Source of the DNA: Geovibrio ferrireducens
GTDB taxonomy: Bacteria > Chrysiogenota > Deferribacteres > Deferribacterales > Geovibrionaceae
Assembly (NCBI RefSeq): GCF_026226615.1
Contig: NZ_JAJAPB010000002.1
Coordinates: forward strand, 124,001 to 188,000
Reading direction: 5' to 3'
Length of the DNA stretch: 64,000 nt
Shown here: in pieces, positions 1 through 8,330 of the stretch
Numbering within the stretch: position 1 is the stretch's first letter
Layout of the letters: every line of letters begins with the position of its first letter
Program-made: the position numbers and the translations under genes
Notes under the pieces: model-generated
The model's database searches: none
What the model was told of the DNA's origin: nothing
What the model saw: the letters and a program-made list of their open reading frames with translations, nothing else

Positions 1-603
1 GGCGCATCTCTGGATGGCTGTTGCGATAATGCTCTGGGCTTTTTTCTCGGCATCCATTTTGGTCTGCTCTTCGATTTCCCTGAGCTCACGCGCCGCATCT
101 ATTTTTGCATCCTCAACAAGTTCGGCGATAAGCATCTGCTTTGCTTCCTCCCTTGTCATGGCGGCTATCTTTTCGATTTCGGCTATCATTCTGTTGCGGA
201 TCTCTTCCGCTTCTTCACGGAGCCTGTCGAGAACCTTCTGTTTTTCTTCAGCTTCCTCGTATTTTTTAAGGAGCGCATCCTCTTTCTTGGTAAGCTGATC
301 AAGCTTGCTGTCGATGGATTCTTCTTTGGTGATAAGCCTTTTTTCAAGGGCGGCTATCTCTTTTTTCTTTTCTCTTGATTCCCTTTCAACTTCCTGCTTG
401 CCTTTATAGACATAATCCTTGGACTCAAGTTTGCCTTCCTTGATTATCTCATCGGCTTCCTTTCTTGCTCTGCTTAAAATATCTTCGGCTGTTTTGCTGT
501 TTCTGATATTCTCATTATCATTCTTTCTTTTCTGATATAAAAGTCCCGCGAACATACCTACTAAAAGGCTCGCGAGGGCAAGTAACGCATGCAGACTGCT
601 CAT
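1..603 (-). CDS. rny: Ribonuclease Y, N-terminal part (cut by window edge)
   Basis: Membrane-anchored endoribonuclease that starts mRNA decay. Only the first 200 or so residues are visible. I read them from the minus strand: a start at 603, a hydrophobic anchor at about residues 4-22, then a long, highly charged coiled coil rich in Glu, Lys and Arg (EEAEEIRNRM, EKKAQSII). This anchor plus coiled coil is the classic RNase Y N-terminus; the KH and HD domains would lie beyond position 1. The ATG overlaps the stop of the cyclo-ligase gene (ATGA), and AGGAGGAGC lies just upstream as ribosome binding site, so the two genes are translationally coupled. The catalytic part is not in view, so the call rests on N-terminal architecture. 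Confidence 0.85.
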   Translation of the reverse strand, partial: MSSLHALLALASLLVGMFAGLLYQKRKNDNENIRNSKTAEDILSRARKEADEIIKEGKLESKDYVYKGKQEVERESREKKKEIAALEKRLITKEESIDSKLDQLTKKEDALLKKYEEAEEKQKVLDRLREEAEEIRNRMIAEIEKIAAMTREEAKQMLIAELVEDAKIDAARELREIEEQTKMDAEKKAQSIIATAIQRCA

Positions 604-1139
604 CTGCTCCTCCTGTATATGTAATTTTCAGTTATCAGCGCATCCAAGGGGAAATCATGCTCTTCCCTGTAAACCGTGCCGACAATCTGAAATCCGTAAC
701 CCAGACCGGCTTTGACCGAAAGCTTCAGTCCGGGCAGTAGTCTGTCGTAGTAGCCGCCTCCGTAGCCAAGCCTGTACAACCCGCTGTCAAAAGCAAGTCC
801 CGGCACAGCAACCACGTCAAAATCTGTTCTGTCATCTATCACAATCGGTTCCCTGACTCCGTAGGGTCCCGCCTGTAATCCTCCGTCATAGGGTCCGGTA
901 ACCAGCCTGCCTTCTTTTAATGCGGGCAGGTAGACTTCCGTCCCTCCGTTCATTAATTGTAGCGCAAGATTTTCCGTTTTCACCTCGTTATTTATATCGG
1001 AGTACAAAAGTACCCTCTTTGCCGATTTATACTCGGCCAGAAATTTAAGGCATATGCTGCGCGAGGCCTCCTCCACAAAGGGAACAGCCAGCTGACAGCG
1101 TTTTTCCTTCATGAGCTTTCTGAGGGCGGCTTTATTCAT
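600..1139 (-). CDS. ygfA: 5-formyltetrahydrofolate cyclo-ligase
   Basis: ATP-dependent conversion of 5-formyl-THF to 5,10-methenyl-THF in the cytoplasm. The 179-residue protein has the family's usual length. It shows an N-terminal KxxLRK/MKEKR-type segment, the VPGLAFD motif and the glycine-rich RLGYGGGYYDRLL loop that binds ATP and folate. It overlaps the 3' end of rarA by 8 nt and the start of rny by 4 nt, so all three are probably on one transcript. In many bacteria this gene follows zapA and the 6S RNA gene; here the same set is present with rarA inserted between. Confidence 0.95.
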   Translation of the reverse strand: MNKAALRKLMKEKRCQLAVPFVEEASRSICLKFLAEYKSAKRVLLYSDINNEVKTENLALQLMNGGTEVYLPALKEGRLVTGPYDGGLQAGPYGVREPIVIDDRTDFDVVAVPGLAFDSGLYRLGYGGGYYDRLLPGLKLSVKAGLGYGFQIVGTVYREEHDFPLDALITENYIYRRSR

Positions 1140-2349
1140 ATTTCTTTACGCCGTCCCAGAGCCTTTTAAGGCGTTCAGCAAATTTTGCCTCAAATCCCTG
1201 TTCGGAAGGATTGTAAAAATTAAGCGTTTCCTCCGCATAATCCTGCTTCACAAAACTTCCGTGATCAAACGGATAAACATATCCGCTGCCCCCGCTTCTA
1301 AGATGGTCAGGCACTTTGGGGTTGTGTGCCTGAAGGTAATTTTTTACTTTGTGCAGAGCCATATAGCTCCTGTTGCTCTTCGGGCAGGATGCAAGGTAAG
1401 TCACCGCCTGAGCGAAGATAATGTCCCCTTCGGGTCTGCCCACGTTTGTAAACGCCTGATAAGAGGCATTCGCAAATTCCAGCGCATCGGGATAGGCGTT
1501 GCCTATGTCCTCACTGGCGGAGATGAGCAGCCTTCTGAAAACAGTTTCCGGAGCCACTCCGCTTTCCATAAGCTTCATGCCCCAGAGAAGAGCCGCATCG
1601 GGGTCGCTGCCCCTTATGCTTTTTATCATGGCGGAAAGCAGGTCGTAATGCTCGTCCGTATCGTAGCTTCCGCCTGTGACGTAGTCTTCAATGCCCTGAA
1701 GACCCAGTGTGACGCTCCGCCCGCTGAAAACACCCTTTATAACGGAGAGTTCCAGCATGTTCAGAAAGCGTCTGCCGTCGCCGAGGCTGACACGTTTAAG
1801 CTTTGTCAGGCCTTCGTCATCGGCTGTCACTTCTTCAACCCCGTAGCTTTCTTTTATGTAGGAAACAGCCTTTTCATAAAGCTGATCCAGAGCCCTGTCC
1901 CCAAGAGGATTGAACTCAAACACAAAACTCCTTGAGCGGAGCGGCTGAGTGAGGTTGAAGTAAGGGTTCTCCGTGGAGGCTCCTATAAGCTTCGCATGCC
2001 TTCCGTCGATAACTTTCAGCAGGAGATCCTGCTGGGTTTTGTTAAACCTGTGAAGCTCATCGATGAAGACAATGGCCTCTCTGCCGTAGTGCTTCGTGGA
2101 TTCGATTATGTTCTTTATGTCCGAGGAACCGGAAGTGGAGGCATGCAGCCTGAAGAAGGGTATAGCAAGGTATTCTCCCACCAGTTCCGCCGCGGTGGTT
2201 TTGCCGCAGCCCGGCGGGCCAATCAGGATCAGCGAGTCAAAGTTGCCTGACTTCACCAGCTTTAAAAAGAGCGCATCCCCTTTAAAAAGATGATCCTGCC
2301 CTACTATATCTTCAAGCCCTTTCGGGCGGAGTGCTTCCAGTATCCTCAT
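1132..2349 (-). CDS. rarA: Replication-associated recombination protein A (RarA/MgsA AAA+ ATPase)
   Basis: A 405-residue AAA+ ATPase of the clamp-loader-like RarA/MgsA/WRNIP1 family that acts at stalled replication forks. The start MRILEALRPKGLEDIVGQDH is the family's N-terminal RP..L.D.VGQ.H motif. Walker A is GPPGCGKTT (about residues 44-52) and Walker B is FIDELHRF (about 94-101), followed by sensor 1 (GASTENPYF). The C-terminal half carries the family tetramerisation region (GSDPDAALLWGMKLMESG). Length is normal. It lies directly downstream of the 6S RNA gene and overlaps the cyclo-ligase gene by 8 nt, suggesting co-transcription. Confidence 0.95.
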   Translation of the reverse strand: MRILEALRPKGLEDIVGQDHLFKGDALFLKLVKSGNFDSLILIGPPGCGKTTAAELVGEYLAIPFFRLHASTSGSSDIKNIIESTKHYGREAIVFIDELHRFNKTQQDLLLKVIDGRHAKLIGASTENPYFNLTQPLRSRSFVFEFNPLGDRALDQLYEKAVSYIKESYGVEEVTADDEGLTKLKRVSLGDGRRFLNMLELSVIKGVFSGRSVTLGLQGIEDYVTGGSYDTDEHYDLLSAMIKSIRGSDPDAALLWGMKLMESGVAPETVFRRLLISASEDIGNAYPDALEFANASYQAFTNVGRPEGDIIFAQAVTYLASCPKSNRSYMALHKVKNYLQAHNPKVPDHLRSGGSGYVYPFDHGSFVKQDYAEETLNFYNPSEQGFEAKFAERLKRLWDGVKKYE

Positions 2350-2356
2350 AAAACCA

Positions 2357-2530
2357 ACCCCCGCATGCGCCGTTTGTGGAAGAAACCTAGTAGCCCTTAC
2401 AATAAGGGCGGGAGTATCACGGGCGCTTCAGGCTTCCTGCAAGCAGGCATGCACACTGCGCCCAGTATCAACCCCCAGGTTAAAATTGTTGGCTGCAGTT
2501 TTCTTCCATCTTACGAACGCCGCAGGGGAT
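2357..2530 (-). ncRNA. ssrS: 6S RNA
   Basis: RNA regulator that binds sigma70-RNA polymerase by mimicking an open promoter. On the minus strand the two ends of this gene-free gap pair. CCCCTGCGGCGTT near 2530-2515 pairs with GGCGCATGCGGGGG near 2370-2358, leaving one bulged A. Inside that, GGAAGAAA (near 2507) pairs with TTTCTTCC (near 2380). A central region of lower pairing follows, then an apical hairpin (CATGCCTGCTTGCAGG). Length of about 174 nt and the long interrupted rod shape fit 6S RNA. Position immediately after zapA is the conserved location of this gene. I could not run a covariance search; the pairing was done by eye. Confidence 0.85.
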
Positions 2531-2532
2531 CT

Positions 2533-2808
2533 TTATATATCTATCTCGTTCAGCCGTTCGCTGAGCTTGTCCACTTTGGCCTCGGCTTCGGCCATAAGCT
2601 CTGAAAGCTCAACACTGTCAACGGCGACTTTTAAACCTGCCATAACAACGGCACGGTGAGTATTGACTATCTTGGAGGAACCGCTCGATTCCTGAAACTT
2701 GTCCTCCAGAAGCCCTGCTGCTTTTTTCAGCACCTCTTCGTGCTCAGTTCTCAGGGAGTAGTGCCCGCCTGCGACGGTTATGTGAACTTCCTTGCTTTCA
2801 GGACTCAT
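2533..2808 (-). CDS. zapA: Cell division protein ZapA
   Basis: Small FtsZ-ring associated protein that bundles FtsZ protofilaments. The 91 residues match the usual length. The N-terminal globular head (VHITVAGGHYSLRTE, about residues 7-21) is followed by a helical segment with HRAVVMAGLKVAVDSVEL, then a C-terminal coiled coil (LMAEAEAKVDKLSERLNE). It lies 4 nt downstream of a ZapB-like coiled-coil gene and just upstream of the 6S RNA gene, the standard context for zapA. Confidence 0.92.
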   Translation of the reverse strand: MSPESKEVHITVAGGHYSLRTEHEEVLKKAAGLLEDKFQESSGSSKIVNTHRAVVMAGLKVAVDSVELSELMAEAEAKVDKLSERLNEIDI

Positions 2809-2812
2809 TCTT

Positions 2813-3007
2813 TTACCCTATTTTAGCCAGAAGGCTCTCCACTTTTTCCCTGACCGTTTTCCTTTCCTCAATAAGGGCGGACATTTCCGCTTCCAGTTCC
2901 GAAGCCCTCTTTCTCAGGGCTTCGTTTTCGTTTTTCAGGTTTTCCCTGTCATCTATGAGACGTTCTATCTTACTGCTTAAAATATTCAGTTTCTCAAGTA
3001 ATTCCAT
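2813..3007 (-). CDS. zapB: ZapB-like coiled-coil cell division protein
   Basis: A 64-residue protein predicted to be almost entirely coiled coil: LLEKLNILSSKIERLIDD and then alternating charged heptads to the C-terminus (REKVESLLAKIG). This size and composition, directly upstream of zapA with a 4-nt gap, fit ZapB, which joins ZapA to the division ring. Coiled-coil sequence alone is weak evidence of family, so the call leans on context. Confidence 0.7.
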   Translation of the reverse strand: MELLEKLNILSSKIERLIDDRENLKNENEALRKRASELEAEMSALIEERKTVREKVESLLAKIG

Positions 3008-3302
3008 ATCAAAATTATGTCAGAGAAGCACAAGTTTGTCAATCCTCAAGAGACAAGGGGCTGATTTGCGCAAACTGTTTTCACCTCTGCTCTTTCCTGT
3101 CCTGCTGCACGCAGGTTCCGGTTATACTGTTATGAGCATATCGGAAATATTAAAACATATGCTTTTATTTTATCTGAAACTAGTTACTTTATATGATATA
3201 TTATCTAAGAAGCATTTACAAAGGTAATTTTCACTTGATATTTTTTATCCTTTTGAGTAGTCCGGTTAAAAACATATCACCGGAAAAGCGGAAAAGAGGT
3301 TT
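3008..3302. other. Intergenic region, divergent zapB / EAL-HDOD gene
   Basis: About 295 bp without a gene. The centre (3120-3240) is AT-rich and probably holds the divergent promoters, but I cannot assign hexamers with confidence. A short inverted repeat (TCCGGT ... ACCGGA, near 3260-3285) lies in the 5' leader of the EAL/HDOD gene, ahead of its AGAGG ribosome binding site. Confidence 0.4.
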
Positions 3303-4538
3303 ATGAGCGACAGAATTTTTGTCGGAAGACAGCCGATACTTGACAGCAACGGAAACATATATGCTTATGAAATACTTTTCCGTAACGCAGAGAAAAATAT
3401 AGCGGAGATAGACGACAATCTGTCCGCAACTTCATCCGTCCTGCTGCACCTTTTGCAGAACTTCGGCATAGAAACCCTTCTGGGAGCGAAGAAAGGCTTT
3501 ATCAATATTGATGAATCGGTGATTGATGAAGACATAATAGCCCTTCTTCCCGCTGATAAAACTGTCCTTGAAATACTGGAAACCACAAAAGTTACCGATG
3601 ATTTGGTTGATAAAATAAAAGATTACGGCAAACAGAACTACAGCTTCGCACTGGATGACTTCATATTTACCGCAAGCCATGCGGAAACCTTCCGCCCGCT
3701 CTTCGGGGATGTGAGCTTCATCAAGGTTGATATACGCTCTGTCTCCAAGATGCAGATAATAAAGAACATGGACTCGCTGAAAGCGATGAACGTCCGTCTT
3801 CTGGCAGAAAAGGTTGAAACAAGGGACGAGTTTGAGTTCTGCAAAAAACTGGGGTTTGAATACTTTCAGGGGTATTACTTTGCAAAACCCCTTGTTGTAT
3901 CTGCAAAAAAAGGGATAGACCCTTCAATGGCAGGAGTGATAAGCCTGATCAACATACTGAGAGATGACAACAGCACGATGGAATTTATAGCGCGGGAGAT
4001 GAAAAACTATCCGGCAATAAACCTCAACCTGCTTAAATTCATAAATTCATCCGCATTCTTCCTGAAATCTGACATAACTTCTATAAAACATGCGGCGGCG
4101 CTTCTCGGCAGAAATAATCTTTCAAAATGGCTTACCCTTCTGCTGTATGCCTCAAAAGGCAATATGGACCCCTGCGAAAACCCTTTGATGCAGACCGCCC
4201 ATGAGCGTGCGTCCACCATGGAGAAAATAGCCGAAAAATCATGCCGCGATCTCAAAGAGAAGGCATTTCTGACCGGTCTGCTCTCTCTTCTGGATGTGAT
4301 TCTGGAGGCTCCTTTTGAAGCGTTTATTGATCAGTTCAACGTAAGCGCGGATATAAAGGAGGCTGTTATGGGTGCGGAAAACAGGCTGGGCAAGCTTCTG
4401 AAACTGGCGGTAATGCTTGAACGGAACGAAATTGACGAATCAATACCGCTTCTCAGAGAGTTCGGACTGACCCTTGCCGATGCTGCAGAGGTGCGCATGG
4501 AAAGCTTCGTAACCAAAGATAAAGGGCTGCTGGGGTAA
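3303..4538 (+). CDS. EAL-HDOD signalling protein (YuxH/CdgJ type)
   Basis: A 411-residue two-domain protein. Residues 1-200 form a shortened EAL domain beginning FVGRQPILD and AYEILFR. The EAL signature itself reads YEILFR and the DDFG loop is reduced, so c-di-GMP hydrolysis is unlikely. AEKVET..EF and FQGYYFAKPL, conserved in this subfamily, are present. Residues 200-400 form an HDOD domain (modified HD output domain) without the metal-binding HD pair. Proteins of this type regulate motility or other c-di-GMP outputs by protein contact. The gene stands alone, with AGAGG 4 nt before the ATG. Confidence 0.85.
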   Translation: MSDRIFVGRQPILDSNGNIYAYEILFRNAEKNIAEIDDNLSATSSVLLHLLQNFGIETLLGAKKGFINIDESVIDEDIIALLPADKTVLEILETTKVTDDLVDKIKDYGKQNYSFALDDFIFTASHAETFRPLFGDVSFIKVDIRSVSKMQIIKNMDSLKAMNVRLLAEKVETRDEFEFCKKLGFEYFQGYYFAKPLVVSAKKGIDPSMAGVISLINILRDDNSTMEFIAREMKNYPAINLNLLKFINSSAFFLKSDITSIKHAAALLGRNNLSKWLTLLLYASKGNMDPCENPLMQTAHERASTMEKIAEKSCRDLKEKAFLTGLLSLLDVILEAPFEAFIDQFNVSADIKEAVMGAENRLGKLLKLAVMLERNEIDESIPLLREFGLTLADAAEVRMESFVTKDKGLLG

Positions 4539-4858
4539 GTTCGCAGTTCTGTAAAGAGTTACAATTATCGGAAGCCGTCTGAAATCCTGTGCAACGTTAT
4601 AGACATAAGTAACATGTTACCTGTGTCACCGGCTGATTCTGTTACCATTCTCAACGTTGCACATAATTTTACCTTGTTCTCCGGTTTTCTATTACCGGGG
4701 TTTCTCCTTTCGGGACTGTTTTGCGTCATTGCAAACCCTGAAAGGGTGAAGCAATCTCTCAGTATATTTTAGAGACTGCCGCGTCGCGTCGCTCCTCGCA
4801 GTGACACGGTAACACATCATCCGGTCAGTTTGATGCACACGCTCGCAGAGGATATAAC
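4539..4858. other. Intergenic region with long inverted repeat and REP-like element
   Basis: About 320 bp without a convincing gene. It holds a widely spaced perfect 10-bp inverted repeat (GTGCAACGTT at 4589-4598, AACGTTGCAC at 4653-4662) enclosing a 12-bp palindrome GTAACATGTTAC (4609-4620), then the REP-like repeat at 4725-4805. The short ORFs here are repeat sequence read in frame. Confidence 0.6.
4725..4805. repeat. REP-like palindromic repeat
   Basis: An 81-bp imperfect palindrome. The outer arms are GTCATTGC (4725-4732) and GCAGTGAC (4798-4805). Inside are two further stems, ACCCT-GAA-AGGGT and GCAATCTCT...AGAGACTGC, joined by CGTCGCGTCGCTCCTCG. GTCATTGC...GCAATCTC...TCGCTCC is a pattern I know from interspersed extragenic repeats in many anaerobes. 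There is no coding potential and only one copy of this type in the window. Confidence 0.65.
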
Positions 4859-4890
4859 AAAAAAAGGCTTCCATAAAGGAAGCCTTTTTT
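4859..4890. terminator. Rho-independent terminator after tRNA-Arg
   Basis: AAGGCTTCC and GGAAGCCTT pair across a 5-nt loop, with A-run and T-run on the two sides, so it works in both directions. It lies 3 nt from the 3' end of the tRNA on the minus strand. Confidence 0.85.
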
Positions 4891-4893
4891 CAA

Positions 4894-4967
4894 CGCGCCC
4901 GAAGGGAGTCGAACCCCTAACCTACAGATTCGTAGTCTGCCACTCTATCCAATTGAGCTACGGGCGC
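4894..4967 (-). tRNA. tRNA-Arg (anticodon ACG)
   Basis: A 74-nt tRNA on the minus strand. The acceptor stem pairs GCGCCCG with CGGGCGC and the discriminator base is G. The D-arm contains AGCTCAATTGGATAGAG, the anticodon loop CTACGAA gives anticodon ACG, and the T-arm carries GGTTCGACTCC. CCA is not encoded. The ACG anticodon (A34 normally edited to inosine by TadA) reads CGU, CGC and CGA. Confidence 0.97.
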
Positions 4968-5047
4968 AGCAAGGAAGATATACTTAATAAATTTTTGTCT
5001 GTTTTGCAAGGTAAAATTTTAAAAAACAAAAACTTTCTATCTACGGA

Positions 5048-5644
5048 CTATTTGCCGCAAACGGTGTTGTTGAGAATCTCCATATCCTCCCTGCGGTTAA
5101 TATTTGAGAATATGGAACCGTCAAAACCTATGGAGGAAAAGAAAGCATCGTCCAGATAACGCGTATTCAGCGCGGAGAGAGCATCCCTAAGGCGGTAGTT
5201 GCCTGTTTCAAACTGGTTTACAAAAACATCCAGACAGCTCGGTGAGTAAGCCGCGATGAGCGGGTGTATTTTTCCGAAGGCATCCGGCACTGCGGCATCA
5301 TAACCGCTCAATGAACCGAGAACAGCCTTTGCCGCATCAGCAGGCACACCCGGTGCATCGGTGGAGATCACAAACACCGGCGCCCTGAAATGACGCAGAG
5401 CAGTGATAAGTCCCGCCAGCGGGCACTGCTGTTCGTAAATATCCTCCACATGCTCCACAGAACCGCTGAGAACATTAAGGTACTTTGTAACGTCTTTAGA
5501 GATGACGGAAACATTGAACCCTTCACGGACAAACTTTTCGGATATATACTCAATAAGAGGTTTTCCGCGGAAGAGAGCCAGAGCCTTATCGGAGCCGAAG
5601 CGCCTGCTCTGCCCCCCCGCAAGGAGAGCTACGTTCAAAAGCAT
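5048..5644 (-). CDS. mobA: Molybdenum cofactor guanylyltransferase MobA
   Basis: Transfers GMP from GTP to Mo-molybdopterin, making the guanine dinucleotide cofactor used by DMSO-reductase-family enzymes such as the PsrA in this window. The N-terminus has the nucleotidyltransferase signature LLAGGQSRRFGSDKAL, then the acidic metal-binding STDAPGVP (family DxP-like) and a PLIAAYS segment. About 198 residues is normal. I chose the ATG at 5644, since LLAGG normally begins within 5-8 residues of the start; a GTG at 5662 would add six residues. No strong ribosome binding site is visible for either. Divergent from the sensor kinase gene. Confidence 0.92.
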   Translation of the reverse strand: MLLNVALLAGGQSRRFGSDKALALFRGKPLIEYISEKFVREGFNVSVISKDVTKYLNVLSGSVEHVEDIYEQQCPLAGLITALRHFRAPVFVISTDAPGVPADAAKAVLGSLSGYDAAVPDAFGKIHPLIAAYSPSCLDVFVNQFETGNYRLRDALSALNTRYLDDAFFSSIGFDGSIFSNINRREDMEILNNTVCGK

Positions 5645-5717
5645 TGTAAAAAGAGATAGCACTTCTCTTTAAACATGGCAACTGATATATTGAGCATATC
5701 TAACAACAAGGTGACTG

Positions 5718-7007
5718 ATGGAACAAAATAAAAACGGATTCGCCGAAAAGCTCAAGCTGGTGCTTATCGCAGTGATACTGCTTAACCTGATACACGCGGT
5801 AATCCATATAAAATCCTACACGAGAAACATAGAGACATACAAACACCACATAATAGACATGGGTATGAACTCTCTGAAATCGCTGGAAGGCGGAAGGCGG
5901 GCGTTCATGGTTTCCAGATATGCCGGAATGGACAGGCTGATACGCTTTGTTGAGGAACTCAGCACACAGAATTCAGTGCTGAATATGGTTATTTTCGATG
6001 AAGACGGCAAAATAATAGTCAACCCCTCCCCTGCCCACACGCCGCCTTACATGGGGGAGATAAGCGGGTACTCCATTGTTGAGAGCGGTGAAACAATAAC
6101 AATTTATACATCATTCAAGACATTCAGCAATCCTAACCACGGGCACATGATGGAGCGAAGATCCGGACAGAGGATGATGGGGGAACCGCCCAATCCCGAA
6201 AACCTACAGGATATAACAGTTGCTCTTGTTATGGATTCCTCCGCTGTTGCCCTCGCAAAAAGACAGATGTACACAGGGCTTGTTCAGATAGGGATTATAC
6301 TTGTTTTCCTCATAGTTGCATATGTGCTGGTAATACGCTTCATCAGGCTGCACCTGCTCCAGATTGAACGGTTCAAAAAGGTTGAACAGGAAGCAGAGAT
6401 GGGCAAAATGTCCCACATCCTCGCCCATGAAATAAGAAACCCGCTGAGCTCAATCTCCGGTCTTATAAGCTTTGCCGCAAAAAAGGAGCAGAGCCCCGAC
6501 ATAAAAGACATTCTGGCTCACACAACAGACGAAATAAACAGGCTGAACACCATAGTAAACGACTTCCTCACTTTCGGCAAAGAGCTCAAGGCGGACATGC
6601 AGAATATTTCCGTCGGCGCGCTGGCGGATAAGACGATTAACCTTCTTTCCGCTGATTTTAAAAGCAAATCAGTCCGCATAGCGATCAACGGCGAGGATGC
6701 CCTGATAAAGGCTGATGCAGACAAAATGCTTCAGGTGCTGTTCAACCTGCTTCTTAATGCCCTGCAAGCATCGCCGGAGCATGGAACAGTGGAGATAGAC
6801 TACAGCGAGAAAGGAATCACAGTGAAAAACGATGTGGCCGGAGAAGCACCAGAGAAAAACAGGCTCTTTGAACCATTTTATACCACAAAGGCAAAAGGTT
6901 CGGGGCTGGGGCTCGCGGTGGTGAAAAGGATATGCGCCCTCCACGGGTTTCAGGCGGACGTTAAAAGCACAAACCCTTTTATTATAGAAATAAAATTCGG
7001 CAGGTAA
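5718..7007 (+). CDS. Membrane sensor histidine kinase (ZraS/NtrB-like)
   Basis: A 429-residue membrane histidine kinase. TM1 is at about residues 11-30 and TM2 at about 188-208, enclosing a periplasmic sensor of about 155 residues. That sensor contains a Met/His-rich stretch at about 139-154 (NPNHGHMM...QRMM), which could bind metal. The H-box LAHEIRNPLSSISG places the phosphorylated His near 237. The N box (NLLLNALQAS), G1 (absent or weak) and G2 (GSGLGLAVVKRI) of the ATPase domain follow. AAGGTGACTG precedes the ATG. The sigma54 response regulator gene begins 6 nt downstream, so this is a matched pair. Confidence 0.9.
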   Translation: MEQNKNGFAEKLKLVLIAVILLNLIHAVIHIKSYTRNIETYKHHIIDMGMNSLKSLEGGRRAFMVSRYAGMDRLIRFVEELSTQNSVLNMVIFDEDGKIIVNPSPAHTPPYMGEISGYSIVESGETITIYTSFKTFSNPNHGHMMERRSGQRMMGEPPNPENLQDITVALVMDSSAVALAKRQMYTGLVQIGIILVFLIVAYVLVIRFIRLHLLQIERFKKVEQEAEMGKMSHILAHEIRNPLSSISGLISFAAKKEQSPDIKDILAHTTDEINRLNTIVNDFLTFGKELKADMQNISVGALADKTINLLSADFKSKSVRIAINGEDALIKADADKMLQVLFNLLLNALQASPEHGTVEIDYSEKGITVKNDVAGEAPEKNRLFEPFYTTKAKGSGLGLAVVKRICALHGFQADVKSTNPFIIEIKFGR

Positions 7008-7013
7008 CTAGAA

Positions 7014-8321
7014 ATGGCTGGCAGAATACTTATTGTTGATGACGAATCCAACCACAGACTGATGATTAAGCTTCACCTTGAAGACAACGGATATAAAACC
7101 GAGGAAGCAGCTAACGGAGCTGAGGCTCTTATTAAGCTTGATGATTTTGAGCCTGATGCAATCCTCCTCGACATGAAGATGGATATAATGGACGGCCTTA
7201 CCTTTCTCACCCATGTGAGCAGAAGGGGGCTGACTGTGCCTGTCATAGTGATAACCGCATTCTCCAGCGTTAAAACCGCTGTGGAGGCCATGAAACTCGG
7301 CGCTGCGGATTATCTCACCAAACCTGTGGATATAGACCACATGCTTGAAACAGTGGCAAAAACACTGATTGAGAAAACTGTTATACCCCCCCTTGAATAC
7401 GCTGAGGAGTACAGCTTTGAAGGTGTTTACTCCGCAGACGGACTGGGGAAAATCATAGAACAGCTTAAGATGGTGGCTCCTCTGAATGCAACTGTTCTGA
7501 TCCTCGGAGAATCTGGCACGGGGAAAGAGCTTATTGCCCGCTCAATACACGCCAACTCCCCCCGGAAGAATAAGCCGTTCGTAGCAGTGAACTGCGCCGC
7601 ACTGAATGAAAACCTCATAGAAAGCGAGCTCTTCGGCCACATGAAAGGCGCATTCACCGGAGCATCCGCAAACAAAGAGGGACGTTTTGAGCTGGCGGAC
7701 GGAGGCACAATATTTCTGGATGAGATAGGCGAGCTTCCCCCGCAGGTGCAGGCAAAGCTGCTCCGTGTACTTCAGGACAGAACATTTGAGCGTGTTGGCG
7801 GAATCCGCACACTGACCACGGATGCGCGCATTGTGGCGGCTACAAACAAGGATCTGAAAACACTTTCGGAAAGAGGGGAATACAGGGAGGATCTGTATTT
7901 CAGGCTGTCGGTGTTCCCTGTGAATCTCCCTCCGCTCAGGGAAAGAAATCAGGAGATTGAGCCTTTGGTGAACTTTTTTATATCAAAATACGCCCAGAGG
8001 TTCGGGAAACTGATCAAGGGAGCGGAAAAAAGCTATATTGATAAGCTGAAAAAATATCCTTTTCCCGGCAACATAAGGGAGCTTGAAAACATAGTGGAAA
8101 GAAGCGTTATTCTCTCAAAATCAGAAAGGCTTACCCCTGACACCCTGCCGCCGCTTGAAAACAGAAACGGCTGCGGTTCGCTGGACATGCGGGACAACGA
8201 AAAGGATCTTATAATCAAGGCGCTGGAAAAAACAGGCGGAAACAAAACAAAGGCGGCTGAGGTTCTGGGAATTTCGCGCAGAACACTCCACAGCAAAATA
8301 AACGAATTCGGCATTAAATAA
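7014..8321 (+). CDS. Sigma54-dependent response regulator (NtrC/ZraR family)
   Basis: A 435-residue activator with three domains. The receiver (1-120) has ILIVDDE and phospho-acceptor Asp near 53 (LLDMKMD). The AAA+ sigma54 interaction domain (about 145-375) has Walker A GESGTGKE, the GAFTGA loop that contacts sigma54, Walker B GTIFLDEIGELP and R-finger region (PFPGNIRELEN). The C-terminal Fis-type helix-turn-helix (about 390-435) reads GGNKTKAAEVLGISRRTLHSK. It follows its kinase by 6 nt. Target promoters would be sigma54 type; I found no clear one next to this operon, so the regulon lies elsewhere or was missed by eye. Confidence 0.95.
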   Translation: MAGRILIVDDESNHRLMIKLHLEDNGYKTEEAANGAEALIKLDDFEPDAILLDMKMDIMDGLTFLTHVSRRGLTVPVIVITAFSSVKTAVEAMKLGAADYLTKPVDIDHMLETVAKTLIEKTVIPPLEYAEEYSFEGVYSADGLGKIIEQLKMVAPLNATVLILGESGTGKELIARSIHANSPRKNKPFVAVNCAALNENLIESELFGHMKGAFTGASANKEGRFELADGGTIFLDEIGELPPQVQAKLLRVLQDRTFERVGGIRTLTTDARIVAATNKDLKTLSERGEYREDLYFRLSVFPVNLPPLRERNQEIEPLVNFFISKYAQRFGKLIKGAEKSYIDKLKKYPFPGNIRELENIVERSVILSKSERLTPDTLPPLENRNGCGSLDMRDNEKDLIIKALEKTGGNKTKAAEVLGISRRTLHSKINEFGIK

Positions 8322-8330
8322 TGCCTGTAT

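Noticed and set aside
14-298. Plus-strand Ser/Ala-rich reading frame of 94 residues
   Set aside because: Antisense shadow of the rny coiled coil on the minus strand; low-complexity composition and no ribosome binding site.
4692-4874. A 60-residue protein on the minus strand
   Set aside because: It lies across the REP-like repeat; the coding potential comes from the repeat.
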